DNA of 30,543 bases from a virus. The position numbers were made by a program, and so were the translations under genes. A model generated the notes under the pieces. That model ran no database searches. It was not told where the DNA came from and saw only the letters and a program-made list of their open reading frames with translations. Below, piece after piece: positions 6,329 to 13,874 of the stretch. The stretch spans positions 1 through 30,543 of IMG/VR virus record IMGVR_UViG_3300013108_000478, one strand, 5' to 3'. The stretch's first letter is position 1; each line of letters starts with the position of its first letter.

Positions 6329-6709
6329 TTAAGTAAGCCATAAGGATTCCTTATACTTATTTTTTAATAATTTCTCCATAATGTATAGATTTGCTGAATA
6401 AACAATGCCATCTATTACTTTGTTTTCTGGTGCTTTTTTAAATCTAACTTCTACTTCATCGCCAACTTCTAATCTTTCATTTAAGACTTTCATTGTCTTA
6501 TAACTACCATTTCCTGGTTTTAAATGTTTACCTGAACTTCTATAGCCAGCAAATCTTTTTCTACTATTTGAATTTACACCTTCACCAAATATACCTACTT
6601 TTCTTATTTTTCCCTTAACAATCATAATGTATATTCCTCTTTGAATATTATCTTCTGATGATATTATAGGAACATCAATATAACCTTCTCTAATTTTTTT
6701 AATTATCAT
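6329..6709 (-). CDS. GIY-YIG-like protein, divergent
   Basis: A 126-residue protein. Residues 25-27 read GIY within RGIYIMIVKGK and are followed at 38-40 by VGI in KVGIFGE, matching the two strands of the GIY-YIG nuclease core. A conserved-type Arg (R52 in SRKRFAGYR) and a Glu near the C-terminal helix (E112 in YIMEKLLKN) occupy suitable positions for the catalytic Arg and the metal-binding Glu. The second motif is VGI rather than YIG, so I treat the assignment as likely but divergent. GIY-YIG proteins in phages include homing and restriction-type nucleases. The start overlaps the ligase stop codon (ATGA), so it is translated with the ligase. Confidence 0.55.
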   Translation of the reverse strand: MIIKKIREGYIDVPIISSEDNIQRGIYIMIVKGKIRKVGIFGEGVNSNSRKRFAGYRSSGKHLKPGNGSYKTMKVLNERLEVGDEVEVRFKKAPENKVIDGIVYSANLYIMEKLLKNKYKESLWLT

Positions 6710-7971
6710 ACTTCTCTTTTATTACCGTGAACAACTTTTACTGTTGGGAATCTTAAACTAATCCCACCTTTATCATTTTTAGTTTCCTCAAAATATTGAA
6801 CTGTAATCGTTTTACCTACAATTGAACCATCCATGTATTGCAATCTTTGGTCTTGAGTCCAACCACTACCAACTTTTACTTTATGTCCTTTATGTTCAAT
6901 CCATACTTGAGATAACATTTTAATTGTTTCTGATCTACCGTCTCTAACTACCTCATGATCATCAATATCAAAATCGATTACTTCATACTCAGCATCATAG
7001 AATTTTTTTACTTTAAGTAAGTTTTTAGTACGCTTACCTTCATAACTAACATCTTTACGTAGCATAAATCCTTCCCATTTATTATCAGTTGCTATTTGAC
7101 CCCATTTATCAAAGTGTCTACCATCTGTGATAATAAATTGATCTGTATAACGTAAAATATTAGTTGTAATATATCTACCTGTTAGGAATCCTCTTAATGC
7201 TCTTAATCTTTCACTCAATATAGGACCACCTCCTTGATTATCAAAATTAGGTTTATGAATCATATCAAATATCATGAATATAGGATTTTCGATTTGATGA
7301 TCTTTACGTCTAAGTTCTTTCATTACACCTTGAAAATCTTCATTACCATTTTCATCCATTAAACAAATCTCACCATCAAATACAGTATTAATAATACCTG
7401 TAGCTTCAATAGCTTCTTTTACTTTATTTAATGTAGTTAATTCTTTACCCATTCTAGAATAAAGTGTACATTCACCTTCATAGTTAACTACAGCTAAACA
7501 TCTAACACCATCTAATTTTCTTGATGCATACCAATTGTCATTTTTCCAATCACATTTACCATCATATTCTTTAGCCAATGCAACCGAGAATTCAGGTACT
7601 AGACCAGGAACTGCTTTGTTGATTATTTTAGCACTAGCTCTGATGCCTAAATCTTTGTCAATGATTTTGTAAATAAGAGGGTCATATTTAGACTGAGCGT
7701 GAGCGTTAATTAAGGAAATAGCTTTATGTCCTGTAACTTCCCTACTAGTAAGTTTATCTAGTAGCTCGTACAGAGCTAAATCCTCAGTTTTATCGACTTT
7801 ATCTTTATTCTTAATACAAGTTTTACTTGTAACGTAATATTGTTTAAATGGATTATAAGTATATTCTAGTAATCTATGAACATCTGAACTTGCGTTCTTA
7901 ATTATTTCCACTTTTTGCGTGCTACTACTTGTAGCACGCATTTCTTCTATAAATTTAAAATATTCTAACAT
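6706..7971 (-). CDS. ATP-dependent DNA ligase (T4 gp30-like)
   Basis: A 421-residue ligase that seals nicks in DNA using ATP. The adenylation motif I is K152-L-D-G-V-R, with K152 as the lysine that carries AMP. Downstream are FDGEICLMD (motif III), FMIFDMI (IIIa), EGFMLRKD (IV) and LLKVKKFYDAEYEV (V), followed by an OB-fold region with VGSGWTQDQR. An N-terminal helical region of about 145 residues precedes it, as in T4 gp30 (487 residues); this protein is somewhat shorter. It lies 10 bases after the RadA-like gene and overlaps the next gene by 4 bases, consistent with a replication-repair transcription unit. Confidence 0.93.
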   Translation of the reverse strand: MLEYFKFIEEMRATSSSTQKVEIIKNASSDVHRLLEYTYNPFKQYYVTSKTCIKNKDKVDKTEDLALYELLDKLTSREVTGHKAISLINAHAQSKYDPLIYKIIDKDLGIRASAKIINKAVPGLVPEFSVALAKEYDGKCDWKNDNWYASRKLDGVRCLAVVNYEGECTLYSRMGKELTTLNKVKEAIEATGIINTVFDGEICLMDENGNEDFQGVMKELRRKDHQIENPIFMIFDMIHKPNFDNQGGGPILSERLRALRGFLTGRYITTNILRYTDQFIITDGRHFDKWGQIATDNKWEGFMLRKDVSYEGKRTKNLLKVKKFYDAEYEVIDFDIDDHEVVRDGRSETIKMLSQVWIEHKGHKVKVGSGWTQDQRLQYMDGSIVGKTITVQYFEETKNDKGGISLRFPTVKVVHGNKREV

Positions 7972-7981
7972 AAATTTTTAT

Positions 7982-8791
7982 TTAAAATGATGCATTCATT
8001 GGTTCAGTAAACAACCATCCAACATGATTTGCTTGATCTAAACTGAAATGCAATTTATTCATTTCACCACCTCTACGGTTCTTACTAAACCATACAGCTC
8101 TACTACCTTCAGGAGTAAATTTAATATGAGCCATTGCAGTAATCATATGTTTAAATCTATTACTACCAGCAAACTCACCACCTTTAGTAACCTGTTGAAT
8201 GATCATAAAATTAGTATTTCTTTTTTCTTGGTTTTCACCTTTATTATGCTTCTCAAATAAATTCAACAATTGAGTTTCTGCATTTTTCATAGTACCACCA
8301 TGAAAATCTACTATTGCAACTGCAAGCTCAGCAAATGAATCTACTAAAACTGAATCAAATCCTTCACTAAGAATAGCTTTTAATATTACTAATGGATCTC
8401 TTTCAATCCAATCACCCATAAACAAAATTGGCAATTGACCGAATTTAGGGAATCTTTTAACCATTCCAACCATATCAATCTGATTCATCTCACCAGAAAT
8501 AAACAATACTTTATTACCATTTTTTTTCATATTAGCAAGCATATCTAGTAATATAGTAGTTTTACCAACACCTGGATCTCCAACAAAAGCAACATTAGTA
8601 CCTTTCATCATTCCACCTTCACTTGAAAGCAAAGCATCGATTTTAGTACCAGTTTTCATTGGAACGAACAATTGTGGATCAAATTTAAATGAATCCATTG
8701 TCATTGTTGTTGGTTTGAATCTTTTTGAAACTGTCGATCCTACAAATTGTTTTTTACTTGGACGACCTCTTTTAATTTTAATATTTGACAT
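7982..8791 (-). CDS. RadA/RecA-superfamily ATPase
   Basis: A 269-residue RecA-fold ATPase. Walker A is GDPGVGKTT at 71-79, LFISGEMN (96-103) follows, Walker B is SVLVDS at 147-152, and K237-N-R-R-G-G resembles the KNRFG element of RadA/Sms. FAGSNRFKHM (207-216) is a likely loop 2 or sensor. RadA-type proteins drive branch migration in recombination; in T4 the RecA-fold members are UvsX and the gp41 helicase. This one is shorter than UvsX, and lacks the RadA zinc finger and Lon-like domain. The N-terminal tail (KIKRGRPSKK) is AT-hook-like and basic. It is the first gene after promoter cassette B. Candidate role: phage recombinase or recombination helicase. Confidence 0.8.
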   Translation of the reverse strand: MSNIKIKRGRPSKKQFVGSTVSKRFKPTTMTMDSFKFDPQLFVPMKTGTKIDALLSSEGGMMKGTNVAFVGDPGVGKTTILLDMLANMKKNGNKVLFISGEMNQIDMVGMVKRFPKFGQLPILFMGDWIERDPLVILKAILSEGFDSVLVDSFAELAVAIVDFHGGTMKNAETQLLNLFEKHNKGENQEKRNTNFMIIQQVTKGGEFAGSNRFKHMITAMAHIKFTPEGSRAVWFSKNRRGGEMNKLHFSLDQANHVGWLFTEPMNASF

Positions 8792-8873
8792 AACCTTTAT
8801 TATTAATTATTATTCTTATTTACGTTGTAAATATACGAACCCTCTCCCGGGTAACCAAATTTTTCCGCGGGAA
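8789..8873 (-). repeat. Repeated intergenic hairpin-promoter-leader cassette, copy B
   Basis: Near-identical counterpart of the cassette at 3409-3486. Minus-strand order: hairpin TTCC-CGC-GGAA (8863-8873) just after the stop of the 45-codon gene, then AAATTTGGTTACCCG, then GAGAGGGTTCGTATATTTAC, then a leader ending ATAAAGGTTATG at the RadA-like start. Compared with copy A, the hairpin keeps its pairing while its second base pair differs, and the leader carries a short AATAATTAA-type insertion. The genes on both sides are unrelated between the copies, so the cassette itself has been duplicated or conserved. Confidence 0.75.
8828..8858 (-). promoter_or_regulatory. Bacteroidetes-type promoter driving the RadA-ligase genes
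   Basis: On the minus strand TTG (8858-8856) and TATATTTA (8835-8828) are separated by 20 bases, exactly as in copy A. The spacer holds ACCC-GGGAGA-GGGT, an inverted repeat that again could bind a regulator. The RadA-like start codon lies 37 bases downstream of the -7 box. Likely transcribes the RadA-like, ligase and GIY-YIG-like genes. Confidence 0.6.
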
Positions 8874-8876
8874 TCT

Positions 8877-9014
8877 TTATTCACTTGAATAATGCCATTC
8901 CCAATCTTGGTCAGCAGAACATGCAATTTTATCATATTCTTCATTATACTCTTCAATAGTTACCCATTTATCGATTTCACTATCGTAAATCATTCCATCT
9001 ATAATTTTAGTCAT
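8877..9014 (-). CDS. Small acidic hypothetical protein
   Basis: A 45-codon ORF beginning MTKIIDGMIYDSEIDKWVTI and ending WEWHYSSE. It is acidic and rich in Asp, Glu, Tyr and Trp. A GTATATTGGAC box at 9037-9045 upstream resembles the -7 element of other promoters here, so it may be transcribed from its own promoter. The gene is followed by the cassette B hairpin. Function unknown; support rests on the open frame, promoter and terminator-like flanks. Confidence 0.55.
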   Translation of the reverse strand: MTKIIDGMIYDSEIDKWVTIEEYNEEYDKIACSADQDWEWHYSSE

Positions 9015-9064
9015 ATATTATTTTTTTTAATTTTGTCCAATATACAACCTTTTTTCTGCGTATC

Positions 9065-9406
9065 CTAGTTTTTTTGCATAAGTGTTATTACTTCTTTTTC
9101 AACAAAGCCTTGTTTTTTAAAGAAATCTAATGTAGTAGGTTTACAATAGGCAATTAATTTATAACCATTTAAATGAGTATTTATATAATTCATTCTAGTT
9201 TCAAATAACATTTTATAAACACCTTTACCTCTATAATCAGGATGAACATATGAATCTTCTAATTTTAAAGTATTATCTGGTAGAAAAGTCATATTACACC
9301 AGCCTATTTCTTTACTAGCCGTAACTGCTACCCAACCACAAGACGGATGTCTTGAAGGATCAGGAGTATTAGTCGGCAGTCTAAAACCAATAATTTGGAT
9401 GTCCAT
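9065..9406 (-). CDS. GNAT-family N-acetyltransferase
   Basis: A 113-residue protein with the GNAT core. The acetyl-CoA pyrophosphate loop is V54-H-P-D-Y-R-G-K-G (motif A, RGKG 59-62), followed by a helix (YKMLFETRMNYI) and the C-terminal LDFFKKQGF (93-101), a typical motif B element. GNAT enzymes move an acetyl group from acetyl-CoA to an amine on a protein, sugar or small molecule. The protein is short but covers the main fold. The substrate is unknown; its place next to the sugar island makes an amino-sugar acceptor conceivable. The start lies next to an ATAGGG-N6-CCCTAT inverted repeat. Confidence 0.8.
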   Translation of the reverse strand: MDIQIIGFRLPTNTPDPSRHPSCGWVAVTASKEIGWCNMTFLPDNTLKLEDSYVHPDYRGKGVYKMLFETRMNYINTHLNGYKLIAYCKPTTLDFFKKQGFVEKEVITLMQKN

Positions 9407-9410
9407 AAAA

Positions 9411-9428
9411 ATAGGGGTTATACCCTAT
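9411..9428. promoter_or_regulatory. Inverted repeat between TATATTTAT box and GNAT start
   Basis: ATAGGG-GTTATA-CCCTAT is an inverted repeat with 6-base arms and a 6-base spacer. On the minus strand it directly follows a TATATTTAT promoter-like box (about 9425-9433) and ends 5 bases before the GNAT start codon. Its placement at the expected transcription start would suit an operator or a short 5' hairpin. No binding protein can be named. Confidence 0.4.
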
Positions 9429-9461
9429 AAATATATAAGGAGATATAATAAGTTATGACTA

Positions 9462-10310
9462 TTATATGACAGCTCGCCCTTTCATGTTTTCCCAATCACG
9501 ATTTTGTCTAACTTGCTCATTCTTAGTATTAGTGGAAATTAACATAGTTGGGTGTACACAAAACTCTTCAGCTACTTTAATTAATGCTTTAACATCTTTA
9601 GGAAAACAATGACCACCATAACCAAAATCACCATCTGGACCTGGTACTGCCCAATGTGATTTACCTAAACGTTCATCATAACAAGCATATTCAATTACTT
9701 TATCATAATCAACACCTAGCCCTTCACATATCTGATACATTTCATTTGCAAATGATACTTTAGTAGCTAAGAAGCTATTAGTAATATATTTAACCATTTC
9801 AGCATAAGTTGAATCTGTTTTAATAATAGATGCTTTGGGAAATACTTTAGCAAATAATGGTTTTAATGTAGTAGTTATACTTCTAGGACCACCTAATAAA
9901 ATTCTAGTTTGGTTTTCATAATCTTTAACAGCATTAGCTTCAGTTAAAAATTCAGGATTAAATACAATATTTAATTTTTCAAATTGGTTATTCCATTTTT
10001 GAGTTGTACCTGGTGGTATAGTTGATTTAACAATAACTGTTTTGACTACAACATTAGATTCAGCTGATTCAAATTTACATTTTTCATTTAAATCTCTTAA
10101 TTCTGCTTCTACTATACCAAGATGACAACTACCATCTTCACTCATTGGTGTAGGTAAACAAACAAATATAGTATCACACTTATAAAATATTTCTTCACTT
10201 GTAGAGTTACATAATCGTGCTTGTAAATCGTAAGTTAATACTTCATAATAATTTTTAAATTTTTGATAAACAGCGTTACCAACAAAACCTTGTCCTATTA
10301 TTCCTATCAT
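9462..10310 (-). CDS. Short UDP-glucose/GDP-mannose 6-dehydrogenase family enzyme
   Basis: A 282-residue protein from the ATG at 10310, which overlaps the epimerase stop (ATGA); the in-frame TTG at 10316 is less likely. The N-terminal Rossmann motif is IGIIGQGFVG, followed by FVCLPTPMSEDGS, VKSTIPPGTT and FNPEFLTEANAV, all hallmarks of nucleotide-sugar 6-dehydrogenases. The central helix has MVKYITNSFLATKVSFANE, and the catalytic Cys235 sits in GYGGHCFPKD. These enzymes oxidise UDP-glucose to UDP-glucuronate or related sugars with two NAD. Typical members are 390-450 residues; here only about 47 residues follow the catalytic Cys, so most of the C-terminal UDP-binding domain is missing. It is the last gene of the sugar island. 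Confidence 0.88.
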   Translation of the reverse strand: MIGIIGQGFVGNAVYQKFKNYYEVLTYDLQARLCNSTSEEIFYKCDTIFVCLPTPMSEDGSCHLGIVEAELRDLNEKCKFESAESNVVVKTVIVKSTIPPGTTQKWNNQFEKLNIVFNPEFLTEANAVKDYENQTRILLGGPRSITTTLKPLFAKVFPKASIIKTDSTYAEMVKYITNSFLATKVSFANEMYQICEGLGVDYDKVIEYACYDERLGKSHWAVPGPDGDFGYGGHCFPKDVKALIKVAEEFCVHPTMLISTNTKNEQVRQNRDWENMKGRAVI

Positions 10311-11302
10311 TTCCAAAAACTATAAATTCCTTTATCTAATTCATAACTAGGCCATACAAATCTATCTCTCATAGGTTGTTCTTTAGCCCAATTCCACATT
10401 TCACCTAAACCAGCTTTTAATGATGTTTTATGTTCAAAACCTAATATATCAATTGATTTCTGATATGTTGGTATTGAATGTTTAACTTCATGCCTTGCTT
10501 CTTTAAATACTGTTTCACCACCTCCAATTACTGTTTGAAGTATTTGATTAGCATGTAATATAGAATGTTCAGCTATACCTCCTAAGTTAATAATTTGTTT
10601 ACTAGCTTCATCTCTTACAGCTGCATTCCAAAGTGGTTCTAATGAATCATCTATATAACTAAATGCTCTTGTTTGTTTTCCATCTCCAAATATAGTCATT
10701 GGTTGACCATTTAAATGTTGGAACATCCAAATACCAAGTACATTTCTGTATTTATCCCAAATATTTTGTTTAATACCATAAACATTATGAGGTCTAATTA
10801 TACAATAATCTAATCCATGTTGTTCAGCTGCAATTTGAATATCCATTTCACAAGCATACTTTGCAACTCCATATGGATCAATTGGTGCTTGTTGTTGATC
10901 TTCATCAAAAACTCCACCATAGCCATGACCATACACAGCTAATGTAGACGTAAAAACCAATCTTTTAACGTCATGCTTTATACATTCATTAACTAATCGG
11001 GCTGTTGCCTTTAAATTGTTATCATAATTGTAAGCACGTATAAAAGGCGATAATCCTTCAGCAGCATAAGCAGCAAAATGATATACGTAGTCAATTTTAT
11101 GTGCTTCAAATATATTTTCAATTGGATGATTAACTAAATCCATTTGCCAAAATTTGACTTTAGGATGAATATTTTCTTTAAAACCACCACTTAAATCATC
11201 AACTCCAATTACATCATACTCTGGTTTGTTTTCTATGATCCAATCAGCTAATCTACTACCTAGTAGACCTGCTACACCTGTTATTAATATATTTTTACTC
11301 AT
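10307..11302 (-). CDS. NAD-dependent nucleotide-sugar epimerase/dehydratase (extended SDR)
   Basis: A 331-residue extended short-chain dehydrogenase/reductase. NAD binding is shown by TGVAGLLGSRL (GxxGxxG, 8-18) and VDDLSGG (34-40). The active site has Thr/Ser in VFTSTLAVYG (116-125) and Y144-G-V-A-K148. ICI-type substrate motifs include IIRPHNVYG. The family interconverts nucleotide sugars (for example UDP-glucose 4-epimerase or UDP-glucuronate 4-epimerase). Next to a UDP-sugar dehydrogenase it may act on UDP-glucuronate, but the substrate is not read from sequence. It overlaps the upstream glycosyltransferase by 8 bases and the dehydrogenase by 4. Confidence 0.88.
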   Translation of the reverse strand: MSKNILITGVAGLLGSRLADWIIENKPEYDVIGVDDLSGGFKENIHPKVKFWQMDLVNHPIENIFEAHKIDYVYHFAAYAAEGLSPFIRAYNYDNNLKATARLVNECIKHDVKRLVFTSTLAVYGHGYGGVFDEDQQQAPIDPYGVAKYACEMDIQIAAEQHGLDYCIIRPHNVYGIKQNIWDKYRNVLGIWMFQHLNGQPMTIFGDGKQTRAFSYIDDSLEPLWNAAVRDEASKQIINLGGIAEHSILHANQILQTVIGGGETVFKEARHEVKHSIPTYQKSIDILGFEHKTSLKAGLGEMWNWAKEQPMRDRFVWPSYELDKGIYSFWK

Positions 11303-12092
11303 ATTTTATACCTTTTACTATTTTACCATCTTTAGGATTGTGAGATAAATTATTATACAAAGATGGTGCTATTCCCCATTTATACATAAATAATTGAGCC
11401 GCCGGTCCTTCTGTAGCCCTAAACATTTCACCTTCTTTCCCATTCTTTGTAGCTGAACTACCAAAATGGTATAGGTGCGCTTCGTGTGTTCTAGTAAAGC
11501 CGATACCGTTTAGATCTAATTTCAGAAAGAAATCCCAATCGCATATAAAAGGTGATTGGTACATCACATCAAATCCTCCTACTATCATATAATCTTTTTT
11601 ATACATAGCAAAGGGGAATATACCACCATTTAATGTTAATTTATCTTGTTTTATTGACTCTGCATATTTAATAAACCCTTTATAATCAAATTCTTTAGGG
11701 TTACGTCCAAAGTCTTTTACTGGAAAATCAAATATACCTGGACCTGTTGGTTCAATTTGATTTAATGTTAATACACTATTTTTATTTAATGATTTTTCTA
11801 TTACTGTATCCCATCCTTTACAAAATACATTATCATCGTTTAGTATAAATATAATTTCATTTGAAGCGTTTATAACACCTAAATTAAGTGCTTGCTGCAT
11901 ACCTTGATTATGACCTAAATCTAATACTGAAATATGCTTTTTATATTTTTCTAATACTTCTTTACTTTCATCATAAAAACCATCTACTGCAACTATAATT
12001 TCATTATCATTATCTTGTTGATCAATAGCTGATTGTAAACAAATATCTAAATAATCTGGATTTCTATAAGTTGGGATAATTACACTAATCAT
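11295..12092 (-). CDS. Glycosyltransferase family 2
   Basis: A 265-residue GT-A fold enzyme. The start ISVIIPTYRNPDYL and the strand EIIVAVDG (31-38) are typical GT2 elements, and the metal-binding DxD equivalent is N85-D86-D87-N88 in IFILNDDNVF. Further motifs are the acceptor-side GGFDVMYQSPFICDWDF (aspartate as base) and a C-terminal YHFGSSAT. It transfers a sugar from a nucleotide donor to an unknown acceptor, most likely in the cytoplasm. Overlaps the genes on both sides by 4-8 bases, inside the sugar island. Confidence 0.88.
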   Translation of the reverse strand: MISVIIPTYRNPDYLDICLQSAIDQQDNDNEIIVAVDGFYDESKEVLEKYKKHISVLDLGHNQGMQQALNLGVINASNEIIFILNDDNVFCKGWDTVIEKSLNKNSVLTLNQIEPTGPGIFDFPVKDFGRNPKEFDYKGFIKYAESIKQDKLTLNGGIFPFAMYKKDYMIVGGFDVMYQSPFICDWDFFLKLDLNGIGFTRTHEAHLYHFGSSATKNGKEGEMFRATEGPAAQLFMYKWGIAPSLYNNLSHNPKDGKIVKGIKYE

Positions 12093-12799
12093 ATTTTACT
12101 CCAATCTGTTAAAGGTGATAACCAAGCTGTTTCTCCATGTGTAGCATAACCTGGTATCGGTGTTATTAATAGTTCATTATTTTCTCTTAATTCCAAAAAC
12201 ATTTGAAAGTCATTTGGGTGAACACCTGATGTATGCTTTCTAAGTATTGATTCACACCTTTTTAATGTACTGACCTTAGCTGCAAATGTCATTGTTGTAC
12301 TGTTTGTTATCTTCCAATGTACTGAATCTGTTTTATATACCCTAGTATTTTCAGCTCCTCCTTCACAATATGGATTACCACCTTCATTTGGTGAAATATA
12401 TTTGTCTGGGTGATCATATAATGAGACAAATGATGCTCCTAATGTAAATCCTTCTCGTAATATTTTATAGCTACCAGGTTTATGTAAATAGTCATTTTCT
12501 AAAAAATATATAATATCATCATCTTGATAATATAAAGCTTCATCTAAAGCTATATTAAATGTTTTAGCACCATTACCTACTTGTCTATAATCAATACTTG
12601 ATCTAGTAACATATTTTTGAATCATATCATTAGTTTCTTGACTAATGTTATCAGCTATAATAGTAAAATCAGCTGAAATAGGAGTACCATCTTTACCTGC
12701 AAATGTATTGACAGCATTTGCTAAACATGCTTCATTATTAATATAATCTGGTTTTACTTTATTATAACCAGCATCCGAAATTCGATACATTATTTTCAT
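12089..12799 (-). CDS. Glycosyltransferase-like protein
   Basis: A 236-residue protein whose DDDIIYFLENDYLHKPGS region (93-110) resembles the metal-binding segment of GT-A glycosyltransferases (E101-N-D103-Y in place of DxD). It is preceded by a strand-helix pattern with FTIIADNIS (45-53) and a Gly-Asn-Gly-Ala loop (75-78) as in nucleotide-sugar folds. The C-terminal half contains conserved-looking HPNDFQMFLE and YATHGETAWLSP. It lies between two glycosyltransferases with 4-base overlaps at both ends, which supports a sugar-transfer role. I do not recognise a CAZy family, so the call is moderate. Confidence 0.65.
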   Translation of the reverse strand: MKIMYRISDAGYNKVKPDYINNEACLANAVNTFAGKDGTPISADFTIIADNISQETNDMIQKYVTRSSIDYRQVGNGAKTFNIALDEALYYQDDDIIYFLENDYLHKPGSYKILREGFTLGASFVSLYDHPDKYISPNEGGNPYCEGGAENTRVYKTDSVHWKITNSTTMTFAAKVSTLKRCESILRKHTSGVHPNDFQMFLELRENNELLITPIPGYATHGETAWLSPLTDWSKI

Positions 12800-13422
12800 T
12801 GTAATGTACTATAATAATTGTTTTGTTTTTCTTGTCTTTTTATATCTTTAGGATGATATAAGCAATATTCTTCTTTAGCTGGTAATGTTGAGTAATGGCT
12901 AAATCCTTCTAATACTTCATGTACTTTATTTTTCCAATTAATGTCAGGTACATTTTTCCAAATACGCCATTGATAATCAGGGAAATTAACATGACCTTTT
13001 TCATCAACTCTCCAACCCCATTTTACTATATGATCTTGAGTTAAACCTTCTACTGTATTAATTCTAGGTACTAATACAACTTCAATCTTTTCGTTTGATT
13101 CTAATATTGCAGGTAATTGATTTATTAAATTTTCATTTGGTATTTCATCTGCATCAATTTGAAATATATAATCACCAGAACACATTTCTGTTAGTTGGTT
13201 TTTCCAATCAGCAAAATGATTTTTAAATGTAGCTGCTTTATATACTACATTTTTTTCATCTTTAAGTTCAATAATACGATTCCATACTTCAGCCGTACCA
13301 TTTCCTTTATCAAATAAAATTACAACTTCATCTTCTTTTCTTCTAAACTTTAAAAGAATATTTAATAATTTAGTAACTTCATCTAATTCGTTACAAACAG
13401 TAATTGCATAACTTATTTTCAT
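12796..13422 (-). CDS. Glycosyltransferase family 2 (WaaE-like)
   Basis: A 208-residue GT-A enzyme. Elements: ISYAITVCNELDEV at the start, VVILFDKGNGTAEVW, NHFADWKNQL (69-77, like the F-x-x-R/K-N element of WaaE/KdtX-type enzymes), and the metal motif IFQIDADE with D90-A-D92-E93. The C-terminal part has WRIWKN and the HEVLEG box typical of this subgroup. WaaE-type enzymes add glucose or heptose to lipopolysaccharide core; here the acceptor is unknown. Overlaps the following gene by 4 bases; 2 bases separate it from the gene upstream. Confidence 0.88.
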   Translation of the reverse strand: MKISYAITVCNELDEVTKLLNILLKFRRKEDEVVILFDKGNGTAEVWNRIIELKDEKNVVYKAATFKNHFADWKNQLTEMCSGDYIFQIDADEIPNENLINQLPAILESNEKIEVVLVPRINTVEGLTQDHIVKWGWRVDEKGHVNFPDYQWRIWKNVPDINWKNKVHEVLEGFSHYSTLPAKEEYCLYHPKDIKRQEKQNNYYSTLQ

Positions 13423-13424
13423 AT

Positions 13425-13874
13425 CTATTCTGGTAATAATCCAATATACGATAAAGCATCCATATAATCACGTTCTTTAAAGTGTTTTAATGTTTGCATA
13501 TCAGGTTTATATTCTGTTAATGTTCCATCTTTATTTTCCATTGGCTTATCTAATTTAACAGCTTTAACAGCAGCCCAAGCCCAATCTCCATCTCCATTTC
13601 CATCAGCATAAACCATTCCACTTTCAGGTATATTAATCATATTAGGTAACCATGTTAACCCAGTTTCAACATCTGTCCAAGCTAAATCTTTATACAATTC
13701 AGGTAATACTTCCCATTGTTCTGTATAAAAAGGTTGATCAGGTGTCATTAAACTATTAGTCCAAAAACCACAAGATATACTATAGTAATTAGTTATCTCA
13801 GGTGTTACTTCTATTCTATAACATAAATCACCACCTGATTTAGGGCAATTTATTATTTCATCATATTGTTCCAT
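13425..13874 (-). CDS. Conserved-looking hypothetical protein in sugar island
   Basis: A 149-residue acidic protein rich in Trp, Tyr and Pro, with Cys at 10, 18 and 35. Notable segments are YYSISCGFWTNS (30-41), WEVLPELYKDLAW (54-66) and DGNGDGDWAWAAVK (91-104). The last segment has a DxNxDxDW spacing that could bind metal but may simply be a turn. No membrane segment or catalytic motif is evident. It is wedged between glycosyltransferases (1-base overlap upstream, 2 bases downstream), so a role tied to glycan or its acceptor is plausible but unproven. Confidence 0.75.
   Translation of the reverse strand: MEQYDEIINCPKSGGDLCYRIEVTPEITNYYSISCGFWTNSLMTPDQPFYTEQWEVLPELYKDLAWTDVETGLTWLPNMINIPESGMVYADGNGDGDWAWAAVKAVKLDKPMENKDGTLTEYKPDMQTLKHFKERDYMDALSYIGLLPE

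Noticed and set aside
9430-9445. AAGGAGATATAATA on the plus strand as a ribosome binding site
   Set aside because: No plus-strand reading frame follows it; the minus-strand reading is promoter-like AT-rich leader.
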